64,000 nucleotides of DNA from Zasmidium citrigriseum (GCA_002786025.1 NHNW01000004.1:1116001-1180000), one strand, 5' to 3'. Counted from the stretch's first letter, positions 1-13,607 are shown. Translations and numbers: made by a program. Notes: a model not told the origin generated them from the sequence alone.

Positions 1-3000
1 GTACTAGATCGTCTAAGCTCTACTATATCGATAACCGCCTTTATAGACCTTAGGTTACGAGAAACGCTTTCGATATAGATAACGTTATTACTATCTAGTT
101 ATAGCTACGACTTCTAACCTCGTATACTTTACTATTAATTATACTCTAGCTCCTATAATATTATTAAATACCTTCTCTATCCCCTCTAAGTATAGGCTTC
201 TCGAAATATCTACGTCTATACTATCCTCTCCTAGCTAGCGTTCGATATTTCTATATTAGCTTTAGCGTATAGTTAGATAAGGTATAGTAGAGAAGTTCGT
301 TAACCTTAGAGGCTCGAAGACTATAGCTAATATCGAGTTATTACTAATATTAATATTTCTATATAGCGATAGATTATTCTTCTTTAGAAAAGCCGTATCG
401 CGCTTCTAAAGCTATCCTTTAAAAGTTCGAGTATTATATTTCTATAATACGAGTTTAGATAGAAAGAGAGGAGATATACTCTTTATTAGCGTAGAAGATA
501 GAGCTCTAGTAAGAGAAGAAGGATATTAATATTCCTATCGTCTCCCTTCTACTCGACGTCTTTCCTATACTATACTCTCCTCCTCCGCTAAGCGTCTTAG
601 ACGTCGTAGATACTCCTTATCTCGATAGTATACTCGATATAAGAAGCTTACCGCTAGCTATCTCTACTACTAGTAAGAATACCCGCTACTATCGCTAGGG
701 ATCTCTTATCTCCTAAATTACGCTCTATCTCTTTCGTAACCCTTTCTAGATAATACTAACCTATAATATACTACCTACTAGAGTATAGTCTATATACGGC
801 TCTATCTCTACTACTCTATCTCTAGGATCCGTCTTAGAGCCCTAGGCTATCTATATTTATCTCTACTATCCTAAAAGGCGCTCTAAGAGCTTCTACTTAT
901 CTTAAGTAGTACGATATTATCCCTAGTAAAGTATCGTTTCTAGACGCTATTAGCTCGGTTACTCTATCTCCTATATCTATTAGCCCGCCTCTTATAATCC
1001 TCGCTAGTCTATATAGTCCTAAACTTCCCTCTAGAGATCTCTAGATATCCCGAGCTATCCTAAGACGACCGCGGCTAATACGGCTAGTAGTACCTTTACT
1101 ATATCTAGCTCTTCTAAGTATCCCGTCCGCTCCTAAAAGTATAGTTTTCCCTAGGTTATATTAAAGTAATAAAGGAATAAAGCGTATATTATAAAGCGCT
1201 ATTCGTAATCGTAAAGGTATATAATATCTTTCGTAGCTATAGTTATTAATATATATCGTCTAGAAGCCTACTCTATCCTCTTATATATCGAGTACTAAAG
1301 AGTAGCCTAAAATTTAGCCGCGACGTAAAGAAAAGTCGAATATCTCGATTAAGATCTAGCCGCTAGGTATAACGGGTATTTAGGCCGTATTATTTCTATC
1401 TTAAATAGTATTTCGTATCGTCTAAGGGCGAGTAAGGTTAACGTATAATATAATAGAAAGTCGTTCGTATAGTAGGCTAATATAATCGAGTAACTTACCT
1501 TCGTCTCCCTTACTATTATTTATTACGATCTAGGTAACGTTTACGCCGTAGATACCCGTATTAGTCGCTAAGTATATAAGTACGTTAATACTAGAGTCTA
1601 GAATTCCCTACCTCTACTAAGTTCTAAAAGGTCTTAGTACTTCTTCGACTATAGTCTTAAGCTAACCTAGTAGTAAGCGGTATCGTATAGTAACTACTAC
1701 GTCCTTAGCGCTACTAGACTCGTCGTCGCTCGTATCTATAGAGACTACTCTATTAGTAAGTACTACGTCCTCGGGTATTAAAACTACTAGCTAAACGAAG
1801 AGTTCGTACTTTTAGATTCCTAATCCCTAGTATTAGTATAGATTAAAGATCTTTATTATAAACTAGTTAACGTCTTTACTAATAATCGCTACTTTATATT
1901 AAGAGTTAATAGAGTTCTCTAGCTAGTCCTAGATTCCGTTAAACTTACGTTTCGGGTATAAATACCTATACTACTTAGCGGGCGTAAGATCTTCGTTAAT
2001 CGCGTAGATTAGCGTCGAGATATCTAATAGAGCTAATATCGATAGGAGCGTAGTACGTATAGGTCTAATATCTACGAAAATATACTTAAAACGAACTAAC
2101 GGTACGTATATCCGTATTCTTAATATTAAGTCCCCTAGTCGCGCTAGAAACGTACGAACGTTATTATCTTTATATACGTAGATAGAGATATAAGGGATTA
2201 GTTAGGACTAAGAGCTACTAGAGGATACTATCTTATCTACTACGTTCGATATCGAGGCGTCTCCTATATAGTTTAATCGCTAGTCTTATATTCTCGCTAT
2301 ATATCGTTCGTAGAGCTATTCTACGGAATTAGTATTTAGTATTAAGCCTAGGGTATATAGCGGATAGCGTTATAATAGGTCGAATATAAGGTCTCGTAAG
2401 AGAAGCTCCTAGAGTAGGACTAGTTAGATAGTCGATTTCGGATACGAAGGGAAGCTCGATAAGCGGAGGTCTAAGGATACTATTAGCTAGGTAGTCGATT
2501 TCGGATATAAAAGGGAAGTTAATCTAGTAGTAATAGTATAATTAATAGATTTCGGTCGTCTAGGCTAGCTCGTAAAAGAGAGGTAACTAGGATAGGCCTA
2601 GAACGTAACTATTAGCCTAGTTCGATTAGTTCGCGGCGTCGCTAGAGTCTAGAGTTCGTACGAGCGTAGTATAGAGTCGTATACTATACGGAGTATTTCG
2701 AACGACGACTAGCCGTTAAAAGAGGTCGAAAAATAGGACGATAGAGTAGAAGCGTTAGTAGAAGCGAGTAGTATATATCTAATAAGGATATAGACGTTCG
2801 ATATAGTACTTTTTCGACTCGTAAACGCCGTCGTATATTATAGCCTCGTAGAGTTTCTATCTATTAGCTATAGTACGAAACCGCTTTAATCTATATAGTA
2901 ACTACCGCTATAGCTAGAAAGTATACTAATATACGACTAGTAGTAGAAGAGAGTTAAAAGGCGCTATTATACCCGCTCGTTTCTATATCCTTTAGCTATA

Positions 3001-6000
3001 CTTTCTAACCCGAATAGATATTAAGTATCTTCGTTATATAAGATATCCTACCTAACGCCTTCCGCTCTATCGATACTATAACTAGGGTATAGTAGCTAAA
3101 TCTTCGTAAGCGCGTATAATCTAACGCTTAAGCGTTAATTATAGGTAGGCTATTAGGTACTACGGTTAATATAGTACTAGCTAAGCTCGCTATATAGGAA
3201 GATAGTTAGACGTTCGTCCTCTATATAAGCCTTACGTCGTATACCGTTCTACCGTAGAATAGTATATAATAATATATAAGTAAGAGCGGCTCTAGGATCT
3301 TATTAAGAAGGGGAGAAGCGGTAGCGCTACTATATAGTATAAATATACGGTATTAGCGAGAGTAATATTCCTAGACTTAGCTAGCGAGTTTAGAGACCTC
3401 CTATATAATTACCTTATTATATATCCTAACTTAGTTTCCGATAATACTACTTAGGCTACTATAAATACGCTAAGGATAAAGTAAGAAGATATCGCTCGCT
3501 TAGCGATATACTACTATTCTATACTATAGAAGTATAGTCTAAAGCTACGTAGTAATAGTCGAGACTTAAAGCGGGAGAAGGTAGTCCTAGAGTATCGAGA
3601 TAGAAGCGTTATAAAGTACGAAGTTCCGGAGGAAGAGATAGTAGTTAAGCGTAAGTAACTTATTACGTATCGTAGGCTATACTATCGCTAGTTCTAAGAG
3701 CCTCTCCGATTTAGCCTTAGAAGAGCCTAAGGTATATACGGTCTTATTCGTTATAATAGTTAAGAGTCTATAGATTAAATATTTCCGTAAACGATATTAC
3801 TAGTATCTTTACGCTATATTTTCGTATTTATTCTATTAGGTTCGCTAAATTCCCTACGGCCTACTATACTTCCTTAGATAATTTATCTTTAGCCTTCTAG
3901 GAGTAATACCTATTATCGTTACTATTCGAGGGCGAAGGTTCCGAGCTACGATTAGGTAAGTTAGTACTATAGTCGTTAGACTTATCTCTCCTACGCCGCT
4001 TTAGGTTACTATTAATATTCTCGTTATCTTCTAGTACTCGCTTCCGTCGATTTCGAGGTATATCCTTATACCTAGAATAACGCCCTAGACTTCTAACGGC
4101 TATATAGTTACTATACGTACCCTTTTTCGTAAGTTCGTATAAGTAATAGTAGTCTTCGAAGTAGCTAGTATAGGTATAGTACTTATAGCTCTACGTATAT
4201 AGATAATCGGGTATACTATAGCGGTTCGAGAGATTACCTAGGATATAGATAAGTACGCCCCTTTACACTCTATAATCTTTACTATTCTAAGTATTACCGT
4301 CTAGGATAGAGTTAGTATACTTCTACTAGAATACTAGAGTACTACCCTCCCTATTTAGAATTCGTTTAGTATATCCTTTATTAGTCTTCTTCGCGTTAGT
4401 AATCTTATAATTATAGTATACTTTAACGATAGCTTTCGTAAATATAGCTATATAGTCGAGACTAGGCTCTAGGCGGAATCGAAGGCTAGGGAGCTCGCTA
4501 TCGAATTCTAGTATATAGCTAAGCTCTATACGCTAGATACGCGTATCCTTATATTCTATATATATATCTTAGGCCTATTAACTAGCCGTAGAAGCTAATA
4601 GTAAGACTAAAAATATACTACGACTAGTTAAAGTAGTATATTTTAAAGAAGCGGAGAGCTAGTATTATATAGAGCGTTAACGCTTAATAGTTTAGGCCTA
4701 GCGTAGAACCTTCGTCTAACGTTACCTACTAACTCTACTACTTATTCGGCTAAATTACTTAGTAGATAGGATAATAATCTACTATTCGGGTTACTATATA
4801 TTATATACCGCTTAGATAGAGATATCTATACCCCTACGTTTAGTCGCTTCGTCGAGTTATCTATTTTACCTTAAAAGCTACGTTCCTAGTAGTACTAGGA
4901 CTAGGGTACTAGATTCGATATTTTCGATTTTAGTTATAAAGATAGTATTTAATTACCTTAATTTAATATATTTTATAGGGTCTAAGGGATAAAGAATTAT
5001 ATACTACCGTCGGTTTTAGGCCTAACGCGGTAGTTCGTTCGAAAATACTATCTAATATACGACGTTAGTAATTAGTAAGGAATAGAAATGCCTCTATCTT
5101 TATTACCTAAGCTATAATAGAATATTACTACTATAGAGAGAGAAGTATATAGACTAAAGTTAGTCCTTAGTAATAGGGCTCTAATACCTAAACTATTATC
5201 GATTTATATCTACTATCGATTATCTATCGAGCTATTTATATTTTAATCTTCTTAAATCCTTTAAATCTACTATTATTAAGGCCTTCGTTCTCGTCGAGGT
5301 CGCTAGTATCGACTACGTTACTAGCCTATACTACTATACGCTTAATCTACTTTATAGTTATATCTATATATCGATCTACCCCTACGAACTCCTCCTCTAT
5401 CGTTCTAATCTAAATCTTAGTAGGCCTTAATATTATCTACTTACGCGTCTACTCTATAAACGCCTAGATCCTCTATATTATTATATTAGGTACCCTTAAA
5501 AGCGTATTATAGCTAAGGTCCTCGTCGTAGTCTATAAATAGCTAAATATAGTCTCTATCTATATCTCTCGCGGCCGCGAAGCCCTATATATACTAATTAG
5601 TAATAGCTAGTATATTCTACTACGACTTAAAGTCTAGGTCGCTTCTCGCCTTATCCTTATTTACCTCCTTTATAGGTTATTCTATATAAGTCTTTAGCTA
5701 CGAGTCTATTATAGCTACCCGTAATTTACTATAGTCGCCTTTAGGTGTCTTCTAAAACTCTACTAGCGTACCTCGCTCTTATAAGTTAGCTTAGTACGCC
5801 TCCTAATCCTTCCTCTACTACGCTATATCCTATATAATTAGTTATAGATAGACGAATACTATATCCTTCTCGAAGGCGTCGTTAGCGGCGCTCTATAGGT
5901 CGCTTAGCTACGCGCTACGCTACGCCGTAGTCGATATAGCCGTCGTAGGCCTTAATAATAGGCGATTAAAGCCTATAATATTATTAGGTAGAGGTATTAC

Positions 6001-6256
6001 TTTAAGTATAAGGAAATCGATTATATATTAGGTTAGTAGTATATTATTAGAGGTGCGCCGTTTCTAGGCTAGCGAGTAGAGTAATAAAGGCGACGATTCC
6101 GCCCTCGTAACTCGTTATAGATAATAATATATATAGGTATACCTCGTAATAGACTAGGGTTCTTATAATAATAGTATATAAGGGATTAGAATTATATAAA
6201 GAGACGTTTAATACTAATAATCTAAAAGCTATGTTAAGAAATCCATAAACGCGAGA
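1..6256. mobile_element. Unassigned RIP-saturated repeat DNA, left flank
   Basis: This stretch is almost devoid of CpA and TpG; I find none in bases 1-600 and only isolated ones later (for example near 5,090, 5,747 and 6,046). Stops are nearly all TAA or TAG, the products expected from CAA, CAG and TGG after C-to-T change. Long stretches still read like protein if those stops are treated as Gln or Trp, for instance about 3,700-5,000 on the plus strand and about 5,000-5,800 on the minus strand. I could not match any of them to a transposase, reverse transcriptase or helicase motif. It is almost certainly old transposable-element DNA, and its class is unknown. The block at 460-1,130 recurs near 32,470. 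Confidence 0.6.
460..1130 (+). repeat. Dispersed direct repeat, left copy
   Basis: This block of roughly 0.65 kb starts near the words gcgtagaagatagagctcta and matches the block at about 32,470-32,990 in the same orientation. The right copy is shorter because of an internal gap. Differences include indels as well as C/T changes, so the two are not a recent pair. They lie at the outer edges of the transposon cluster and could be termini of one outer element or two independent insertions. I see no clear target duplication. Confidence 0.55.
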
Positions 6257-6386
6257 GGAAAGGATAGTAGGCCTAAGGTAGCAAGAAGGCTAGAGTTACG
6301 TGTACTTAGTATAACGTTTGCAACACCGCTTTGCGAGCTTCTTAGATAGATCTATCGAATTAACTACCTACCTATCGCTCTAACTA
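6257..6386 (+). repeat. 130-bp terminal repeat, copy 1
   Basis: First of three matching repeats, beginning ggaaaggatag and ending ctctaacta. The exact outer base is uncertain by a few bases because the flanking cgag/cgaga recurs right after copy 3 and blurs the border. Confidence 0.7.
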
Positions 6387-6659
6387 GTAACCGCGCTAGG
6401 GGACAAAAGTGTCCTTATTGTTAGTCGTTTCTATAGCGTTTTTGTGATTTTTGACAGCGTTCCGCGAGTATAGCGCGCAGAAGGCGCTATTGTTAGAGTC
6501 TTTAGCTTCGAAGCGATCGTTTATTAAACTACCCACGTATAGTGTCTAAGTCATCGAAAACCGAGCTAGAATCATTAAGAAACCTAAGGTATATATAGTC
6601 CCTACTTAGTAGTTGTCTAAGAAACCGCTAGATCGCCGTTAACGGCCTATAAGCTACCG

Positions 6660-8040
6660 TCGAATTCGTAGTCCGAGTCTAGACAGACCCTACGCGTATA
6701 CCCTCTCTCGTATCCCTTTAGACGACGAAGGACAGCCTTTACGTAAGATCCGTAACGAGGCTAGCTGGAATCGTAAGCGTCGCTCCCTAGGGGCACTATA
6801 GCGTTAACGATAGTAGGTAGCCGAGCTTAACGCTAGACTACTACTAAGGCGAGACGAAAGGACGCCTATCGTCTTACCTAAATATTAACCTAATACCTAA
6901 GGCACCCCTACCGTCCCTATTATTACGCTACCTACACCTCGCAGATAGTCCCTAAACGATCCACGCTTACCGTCGGCTAGACCTCTCTCCCTAACGTTCC
7001 CGCGCCCTACGTTTATTAGTAATAACATTCGTTACCGCACGCGTTAGCTCGCGCTTACTAACGAGCCGGTATTACTACTACCTAACGACCGCCGGTTATC
7101 CGAAGAATTGCGGGTATTTAAGGCCTTTAAGGCACGGTATAGCTTGTACCTCGAAGAGTAATAGACGCCTAGAGCAGAAGAGCTACGACACGAAGAGCCC
7201 CCTTAAGAAGAGCCGCTAGAGCTAGCGTAAGAGCTAGCACTTGAATTACTATTATAGCTATTAGTAGGGTAGCTAAGCTAGCTATTATAAACGTCGCTAA
7301 CGATAGCTACAAAGTAGCGGCTAAATTTAGCCTATATTCCGTAGTTTAGCGGCAAGCTAGACGAAGACAGCTACCGCTAGATAATAAGGTTCTAACGTAA
7401 GTAAGACCTAGTTAACGCTAAGCTAGTAGATTGGCTTATAGACTTCGATATATTACTCGCTAGAGAAGTAGCGAAGTAGTCTAACTAAGACATACGTACG
7501 TACCTTCGGAACCCTATTAACCCGGACGCGGAGATAGTTAAGAAGGTAAAAGAGGAGTTTAAGCGTCGCTTCGGAGATTACACGGGCGACGAAGATTAAG
7601 CCGCTATAGACAAGCTTACTATTTTGAAGTAAGAGCTAGATAAGGATCTTACTATCTACACTACCTAGGCTACTACCTTAGTACGCAAAGCAGGCGGAGA
7701 AGGCACCGGTCCCGCGGCCTAGTCTATTATTAAGCTAGCTATAAAGGTCTAGATTAATAGGCTACTCGATAGGGACCTTCGTGCCCGAATAAAGACGTAT
7801 ATAACTAAGCCCTCTACCCTATAACAATCGTTAACGACGGCGGAGGAGTACAAGCGCCAGATAGCCGAAGAGGAAGCTAACCGTAAAGAAGAGCTTCTCT
7901 AGGAACAAAAGGAGATATCTAATGCTATTGCCTAGGCGATACTAGCCGGAAAGCCTATTAGTAACGAACTAGTAAGGAGCGTAAGAGCTTATTGTAAGGG
8001 GAGTTATTATAAAGCGTTAACGGCCTATAGCCTACGCTAG
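6660..8040 (+). pseudogene. RIPed gag-like ORF, unit 1
   Basis: A single frame of about 450 codons is interrupted only by TAG/TAA that can be former CAG, CAA or TGG codons. Readable parts include FSGKLDEDSYR (near 7,345) and NPDAEIVKKVKEEFKRRFGDY (near 7,530, shown to its tyrosine), which resemble the alpha-helical capsid core of retrotransposon gag proteins. The C-terminal third is rich in Glu, Lys and Arg and looks helical. No zinc knuckle is obvious, although RIP would turn Cys into Tyr and hide one. No protease or polymerase follows before the next repeat. The family assignment is inference from composition and position. Confidence 0.55.
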
Positions 8041-8167
8041 CTATAAGATATAATATAACGACATTAATACCTACCCCTCGGCTTAGTCGATTAATTTAGA
8101 AGTATTAGATATCTATATAGAAGGATATATAGTATAGCCGAGACGGCTATTTGTTATAAGGGGAGTA

Positions 8168-8297
8168 GGAAAGGATAGTAGGCCTAAGGCAGTAAGAAGG
8201 CTAGAGTCACGTATGCTTAGCATAACGTTTATAACACCGCTTTGCGAGCTTCTTAGATAGATCTATCGAATCAACTACCTACCTATCGCTCTAACTA
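8168..8297 (+). repeat. 130-bp terminal repeat, copy 2 (shared by both units)
   Basis: The middle repeat serves as right terminus of unit 1 and left terminus of unit 2. It is preceded by the purine run aaggggagt, as expected for a polypurine tract, and followed by the same primer-site-like sequence as copy 1. Confidence 0.7.
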
Positions 8298-8570
8298 GTA
8301 ACCGCGCTAGGGGACAAAAGTGTCCTTATTATTAGTCGTTTCTATAGCGTTTTTGTGATTTTTGATAGCGTTCCGCGAGTGTAGCGCGTAGAAGGCGCTG
8401 TTGTTAGAGTCTTTAGCTTCGAAGCGATCGTTTATTAAACTACCTACGCATAGTGTCTAAGTTATCGAAAACCGAGCTAGAATTATTAAGAAACCTAAGG
8501 CATATACAGTCCCTACTTAGTAGTTGTCTAAGAAACCGCTAGATCGCCGTTAACGGCCTATAAGCTACCG

Positions 8571-9951
8571 TCGAATTCGTAGTCCGAGTCTAGATAGACC
8601 CTACGCGTATACCCTCTCTTATATCCCTTTAGACGACGAAGGATAGCCTTTACGTAAGATCCGTAACGAGGCTAGCTAGAATCGTAAGCGTCGCTCCCTA
8701 GGGGCACTATAGCGTTAACGATAGTAGGTGGCCGAGCTTAACGCTAGACTGCTACTAAGGCGAGACGAAAGGACGCCTATCGTCTTACCCGAATATTAAC
8801 CTAATACCTAAGGTACCCCTACTGTCCCTATTATTACGCTACCTACACCTCGTAGATAGTCCCTAAACGATCTACGCTTACCGTCGGCTAGACCTCTCTC
8901 CCTAACGTTCCCGCGCCCTACGTTTATTAGTAATAACATTCGTTACCGCACGCGTTAGCTCGCGCTTACTAACGAGCTAGTATTACTACTACCTAACGAC
9001 CGCTAGTTATCCGAAGAATTACGGGCATTTAAGGCCTTTAAGGTACGGTATAGCTCGTACCTCGAAGAGTAACAGACGCCTAGGGCAGAAGAGCTACGAT
9101 ACGAAGAGCCCCCTTAAGAAGAGCCGCTAGAGCTAGCGTAAGAGCTAGTACTTAAATTACTATTATAGCTATCGGTAGGGTAGCTAAGCTAGCTATTACA
9201 AACGTCGCTAACGATAGCTACAAAGTAGCGGCTAAATTTAGCCTACATTCCGCAGTTTAGCGGCAAGCCGGACGAAGACAGCTACCGCTAGATAATAAGG
9301 TTCTAACGTAAGCAAGACCTAGTTAACGCTAAGCTAGTAGATTAGCTTATAGACTTCGATATGTTACTCGCCGGAGAAGTAGCGAAGTAGTCTAACTAAG
9401 ACATACGTACGTACCTTCGGAACCCTATTAACCCGGACGCGGAGATAGTTAAGAAGGTAAAAGAGGAGTTTAAGCGTCGCTTCGGAGATTATACGGGCGA
9501 CGAAGATTAAGCCGCTATAGACAAGCTTACTATTTTAAAGCAAGAGCTAGATAAGGATCTTACTATCTACACTACCCGGGCTACTACCTTAGTACGCAAA
9601 GTAGGCGGAGAAGGCACCGGTCCCGCGGCCTAGTCTATTATTAAGCTAGCTATAAAGGTCTAGATTAATAGGCTACTCGATAGGGACCTTCGTACCCGAA
9701 TAAAGACGTACACAACTAAGCCCTCTACCCTATAATAATCGTTAACGACGGCGGAGGAGTGCAAGCGCTAGATAGCCGAAGAGGAAGCTAACTATAAAGA
9801 AGAGCTTCTCCGGGAACAAAAGGAGATATCTAATACTATTACCTAGGCGACACTAGCCGGAAAGCCTATTAGTAACGAACTAGTAAGGAGCGTAAGAGCT
9901 TATTATAAGGGGAGTTATTATAAAGCGTTAACGGCCTATAGCCTACGCTAG
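8571..9951 (+). pseudogene. RIPed gag-like ORF, unit 2
   Basis: Same frame and length as the unit 1 gag-like ORF, offset by exactly 1,911 bp. It keeps some codons that unit 1 has lost and has lost others, for example a Met codon near 9,361 where unit 1 reads ATA. The two copies together therefore reveal more of the ancestral protein than either alone. It is still interrupted by RIP-type stops and cannot be functional. Confidence 0.55.
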
Positions 9952-10078
9952 CTATAAGATATAATATAACGACATTAATACCTACCCCTCGGCTTAGTCG
10001 ATTAATTTGGAAGCATTAGACATCTATATAGAAGGACATATAGTATAGCCGAGACGGCTATTTATTATAAGGGGAGTA

Positions 10079-10208
10079 GGAAAGGATAGTAGGCCTAAGG
10101 CAGCAAGAAGGCTGGAGTTACGTGTGCTTAGTATAACGTTTATAACACCGCTTTGCGAGCTTCTTAGATAGATCTATCGAATTAACTACCTACCTATCGC
10201 TCCAACTA
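10079..10208 (+). repeat. 130-bp terminal repeat, copy 3
   Basis: The rightmost repeat retains several CpA sites (ggcagcaagaagg) lost in copies 1 and 2, so it is the least RIPed copy. It is followed directly by cgag, which also precedes copy 1. Confidence 0.7.
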
Positions 10209-10534
10209 CGAGAAATCTAAAAACGCTAGGTAGACTTACGCTCTAACTTTAATCGTAGTATTTAGGTTATTAGTATCTCTATATATAGGCTTATCTAGTT
10301 AAGCGGTAGCCTATCGCGCTATTTCTATCGCCTACTTTATCTTAGGCGGTTCCTTATCCTCTTTAGGGATATAGTCTATAATAGCTTTAATCGTAAGAGG
10401 TATAGTAAGCGTAGCCGACTTAAAGCGATAGTTCTCTATATAGAACTACGTTAGTCTAATTACTCGTTTTAACCTACTACTATAGCCTCTATCTCGGGGG
10501 TTATACTTATCTAGTAACGTAATAAAGTATAGTT

Positions 10535-13355
10535 TCTTAACGTCGTTAACTCTCGATATAGCTATATATAGTTAACTATATATCTATAGGCTCTTACGTA
10601 AATCTAGACTAACGTACTCTAATATCTAACCCTACGACTTATTAATTATTATAGTAAAATAGGGCTTAATAGGGAATTATTTATAGCGGATCGTAAAAGG
10701 GAAGGTATCGTTATTAATAAGCGTAATCTTTAGAAATATATACTCCGCTCCTATACTATATAGTTCGATAATACGTATACGTAGATAGTTCCTCGTAAAG
10801 GAGGTTACTACTAGTTAAGTACTATTATAGAGGCCTTTAGTAGCGTTCTAGTTCTAAAGGAGTATAATAGGTATACCCCTCTAGAGTCGTAGTATAGCTA
10901 GAGGAAGGTAGGATATATATATATAACTAAGAATATCTAGGAGGCCGCGTTCCTCTTTAACGTTTATATTTTTCGTATTAGTTTCGTATTCGTCCTTAGC
11001 GTAGAACTCCCCGAATTCCCTAGAGCCGTATCTCTTCTCATAGTAGCTATTAATAGTATTAATAGTAGCGTTACGTAGTATTAGAATTACTCGCTAGTAT
11101 AGAAACTATAGATAGTCGTAGACGTTCTATATTACGCTCTAGAGGTAGATCTAGTTAACTATATCTATTATATCCTTTAGTTTCGTAACGTACTTAGGGA
11201 AGTATACTAGGCTAATATAGTCGTTATTATATACGAGTCGAAGTAACTAGTCTCGAAACTTTCGGTTATTAGGCGTATCGATTAGCCTTATATTCTAAGT
11301 TAGATAGATTACCTATACCTTTTACTAGAAGTTAGCTCCGCGAAGGGATATTACGACGATAGTAGCCTCGTCGTTCCTAGTCTTTACTTCGGTAATAATA
11401 GGTAAGTACTACGAGAAGTCTTCGCTAAAGACTACTATAATACCTACGAACTAGGGAGTATTATCCTAGCCGCGCTCCTATCTACGTAAGTTATATAGCG
11501 TATTATAGAGCGCTAGGAAGTCGTACTTACGTTATATAGGCGCTTTGTCCTATATAATAAGTTTAACTTCTCTAAGTACCTCCGCTTCGAAGCTATTCTT
11601 ACTAATACTATAGAAGTCGCCCTCCTTCGAATTTATAGGGATCTTAAACCGTAAATACGCGATAGACCTACCTAGTAATAATAGGCTAGCGATACTCGTA
11701 GAGGCGACGTAAAGTACGAGCTAATCTCGCCTATAGAACTATATAGTAAGTATATTATAGATAAACGTCTTCCCTATACCTCTAGGACTATTAAGGAAGT
11801 AGAGCTTTATTACGTCTAGCTTACTATTCGTTACTTACTAGTAGATCTTATCGAAGGCGTAGGCCTACTCCTTATTTATCTTCGCTCTTATCTTATTAGC
11901 TAATTTAGTCTATTAGTCTACTAGGTAGTCTATAGCCTATCGTACTCGACGGTTCTTATTATACTTATTATCCTAATATAGATCTAGCTCTAGTAGGCTA
12001 ATAGTACCTAACGATATACTATTCGCGTGTAGACCTTCGACGATTAGCTATAGATAGTAGTTATATCTCTTATAATAGTAAACGGAGACTAGTTCTATCT
12101 CCCGTATACGTTAGAGCTTTACTAGGAGGTCGTCGCTAAGGTTATACTTCTACTCGGACTAAAGTAGTTACTATTAGTCTAACGATAACTATTATATTGT
12201 AATTAGGCCTACTAGTACGTAGTAGAGTATAGATACTAGTACTATAGCGGCCGCTTCCTCGAAGATAATACTCTAGTAGTTCTACAGTATAATAATATCT
12301 TAGGCTTAGGTAGCCTCTTCGAAGGTATTATATACGTAGTTCTAGAACGTATAGAGGTACTCGAAACTCGTTAAGTATAGTACGACCTAGAGTAGTTTAA
12401 GTAGATAGAAGAGCTCGCCTTCTACCTATATAGGCTTTACTATATAACCTACTATATAATTCTTTAGTATCGTCTTTAACTTAGTATTCGGTAGTCTTAA
12501 TCTCTATACGAAATTATCGGAGTTCTAGTAGTACGAGCTAGGAACTCTAACGTAGAGTAAATCTCGTAGTTCCGTCTTATTCTCGTCGTATAACTTAAAA
12601 AAAGCCTAAAGTTTAGTATACTTATCCTCGCCGAGAGCTTTATAGAGCGTCTTATTATCCGCCTTATTATCGAAGTAGATAAGCTACCCTTTAGGTAGGT
12701 AGATTAGAAGATACTCTATAGCTAGATACGTACCTATATAGCGGTACTATAAGATATAGTATATAGCCTAACTTAGCCTAATATACCTCCTAGTAATATA
12801 TCGTTCGACCTCGTTATCGACGTTTTCTTATAATAGAGCGCTAACGACTACGAGGGCTTAGTCGTCCTCTTTATATATATACTTATATATATACTTAATA
12901 GCATTAATACTACGTACCTACTATACGTTAATATAGTAGCGATACCGCTTAAGTAATATAGGATTATATAGGCTAATATATCGATTATCGAATACTAATA
13001 TTTATCCGCCTTTACTAGCCTTACTCTAGGTACGCCTATTATACTATCGTTAATAGTCGAAGTAGCTATTAGTAAATATAGTCTTATCGCTAAACTCGTA
13101 AGGGAAACCCTTATTATACTTACCTTCTTCTCTTAGTTTACTATCCTCTATATATTCTCTACCTTCGTACGGCCTATACGTTATATACTCCTCTACTAGC
13201 TAAGATACCTTACTAGTAGAGTTATCTCGCTACTATAGTATCTCCGCTAGGATAATCGAGTCTATTACCTTAGCTAACTTAGGTAGATTAGTCTTAGAGA
13301 CCTAGAGTAGTATATATACGTATAGTATACCGCGTTTCTAGTATTTAATACGCTA
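10535..13355 (-). pseudogene. RIPed Helitron Rep (HUH-Y2) and Pif1-like helicase
   Basis: This is the recognisable enzymatic core of the Helitron. The order HUH nuclease, Y2 region, then SF1B helicase on one polypeptide is diagnostic of Helitron RepHel proteins. Stops are scattered throughout, and the metal-binding histidines and many Gln codons have been converted. Frame is otherwise preserved over nearly 3 kb, indicating loss by point mutation rather than by deletion. Confidence 0.8.
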
Positions 13356-13607
13356 GTAGCGAGTAATATACCGCCTAAACTAAGCTCCTTTAGAGATATC
13401 GTAGATAAGCGATATATACTTCTCTACGAATACGTAGGCTATAATATCTAGATAGTTACGCTACTCCTCGCGTATATTCCTAGATAGTCTAAGATATACT
13501 ACTACCTTATCCTAAGTAGGGTTAGTAGTTATCGTAATAAATAACGTAGGTACGCTAAAATAGGCTACTAAGGCTATAGAGTCCTCGTAGAGCTAATATA
13601 TCTATCT

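Larger units (their letters stand above)
6257..10208 (+). mobile_element. Tandem doublet of a small gag-only LTR element
   Basis: Three 130-bp direct repeats (6,257-6,386; 8,168-8,297; 10,079-10,208) are separated by two internal regions of exactly 1,781 bp, giving a period of 1,911 bp with no indels. The copies differ almost only by C/T and G/A changes at CpA/TpG sites. Each internal region starts with a primer-binding-site-like stretch (gtaaccgcgctagggg) and ends with a purine run (aaggggagt) against the next repeat. One long frame per unit reads as a gag-like protein, and no reverse transcriptase fits in the space. This is what a terminal-repeat gag (TR-GAG) type, non-autonomous retrotransposon looks like after unequal exchange between LTRs. 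RIP is clearly weaker here than in the flanks, suggesting later arrival. Confidence 0.75.
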
